This document shows positions 6,355-6,845 of a DNA stretch of 6,845 nt, one piece after another. Below the pieces are notes generated by a model. It was not told the DNA's origin. It ran no database searches and was given only the letters and a program-made list of their open reading frames with translations. The position numbers and the translations under genes were made by a program. Numbering within the stretch: position 1 is the stretch's first letter; each line of letters starts with the position of its first letter. The stretch comes from Betaproteobacteria bacterium (GTDB lineage: Bacteria > Pseudomonadota > Gammaproteobacteria > Burkholderiales > Thiobacillaceae), in NCBI GenBank assembly GCA_020049245.1, contig JAIFLB010000004.1, positions 1 through 6,845 of the forward strand, given 5' to 3'.

Positions 6355-6845
6355 CTGTTCGCTATGCCGCTGGCTGCGCCGCCGACCGACCGAGCAAACG
6401 CATCAGCCGAACATGGCCGGACTCGTAATACGACAACATCGCCGGTAGCCAGAGCAGCGCCAGAATGGTGGTAAAGGCGAGGCGAAGTGGCCATCGGAAT
6501 CAGGAATTGCGCCTGCAACGAGGTTTCAAACATCAACGTGGAAAGACCGCCGATGGTGGTCAGCGAGGTCAGCAGGATGGCGCGCAAGCGCAGGCAGGCA
6601 GCGTTGATCAGCGCCTCCTTCACCGGCATCCCCTTCTCCCGCTGATGCCGGTAGAACTCGACCAGCACGATGGAATCGTTGACCACGATGCCGGACAGGC
6701 CGAACAGGCCGAACATCGACAGGATGGTCAGATCGATGCCCATCAGCCAGTGGCCCGTGATGGCGCCGACCAAGCCAAACGGAATCGCCAGCATGATGAT
6801 GATCGGCCAGCCGTAATGGCCGAACACCCAGGCCAGCACGATGTA
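6351..6845 (-). CDS. RND efflux permease, C-terminal part, frameshifted near its end; 5' part outside window
   Basis: C-terminal fragment of an inner-membrane proton-driven multidrug efflux permease of the AcrB/MdtB (HAE-1-like) type. From the right edge it reads YIVLAWVFGHYGW, then the ninth helix (WPIIIMLAIPFGLVGAITGH), the tenth with LFGLSGIVVNDSIVLVEF, the cytoplasmic loop with EALINAACLRLRAIL, the eleventh helix, and FETSLQAQFLIPMA at the start of the twelfth. At about 6478-6488 the frame breaks. The written frame continues 45 non-membrane residues to a TGA at 6351-6353 that overlaps the SDR ATG. In another frame, 6478-6362 encodes AFTTILALLWLPAMLSYYES followed by GHVRLMRLLGRSAAQPAA and TAG, the expected end of the twelfth helix and tail. 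Compared with relatives about 11 bases are missing. The gene is either a pseudogene or carries a sequence error. No membrane-fusion partner is visible. Confidence 0.85.
   Translation of the reverse strand, partial: YIVLAWVFGHYGWPIIIMLAIPFGLVGAITGHWLMGIDLTILSMFGLFGLSGIVVNDSIVLVEFYRHQREKGMPVKEALINAACLRLRAILLTSLTTIGGLSTLMFETSLQAQFLIPMATSPRLYHHSGAALATGDVVVLRVRPCSADAFARSVGGAASGIANR

Noticed and set aside
5884..6474. Plus-strand open frame of 196 codons opposite the SDR gene
   Set aside because: It is antisense to clear SDR motifs and has no recognisable domain of its own.

Overview
The window looks like chromosome from a moderately GC-rich proteobacterium, most likely a gammaproteobacterium (a betaproteobacterium is possible). 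It encodes a PpsA/PpsR pair, a GcvR-type double-ACT protein, an MltB-type murein transglycosylase and an RND efflux pump, which together point to a Gram-negative cell. I see no rRNA, tRNA, CRISPR array, insertion sequence or phage gene, and no gene-free stretch longer than 300 bases.

Layout. Positions 1-1738 (minus strand) carry the first 579 codons of phosphoenolpyruvate synthase, ppsA, whose 3' end lies beyond the left edge. A 58-base divergent region (1739-1796) holds a perfect short inverted repeat and separates ppsA from ppsR (plus strand), the kinase/phosphotransferase that switches PpsA off and on. After a 97-base gap comes a close-packed plus-strand run: a GcvR-type double-ACT regulator, a YkgJ-type cysteine-cluster protein, a small HicA-fold protein with no visible antitoxin partner, and a secreted MltB-family lytic transglycosylase with a C-terminal peptidoglycan-binding domain. 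The transglycosylase converges on a minus-strand pair at the right edge: a short-chain dehydrogenase/reductase (SDR) and, upstream of it, the C-terminal end of an RND efflux permease.

How the genes work together. ppsA and ppsR form a target/regulator pair for gluconeogenic PEP synthesis. PpsA keeps both His421 (the phosphoryl carrier) and Thr419 (the PpsR target) at the E. coli numbering. The remaining genes are housekeeping or accessory functions with no obvious common pathway.

The most unusual part is the right-hand minus-strand pair. The SDR appears to lack about 12 residues covering the fifth Rossmann strand just before its catalytic serine. The RND gene has lost roughly 11 bases, which shifts its last transmembrane segment out of frame; the expected C-terminus is still readable in another frame. 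Two lesions within about 500 bases of one transcription unit suggest either real decay or a local sequence or assembly problem. I found no convincing new multi-gene system.
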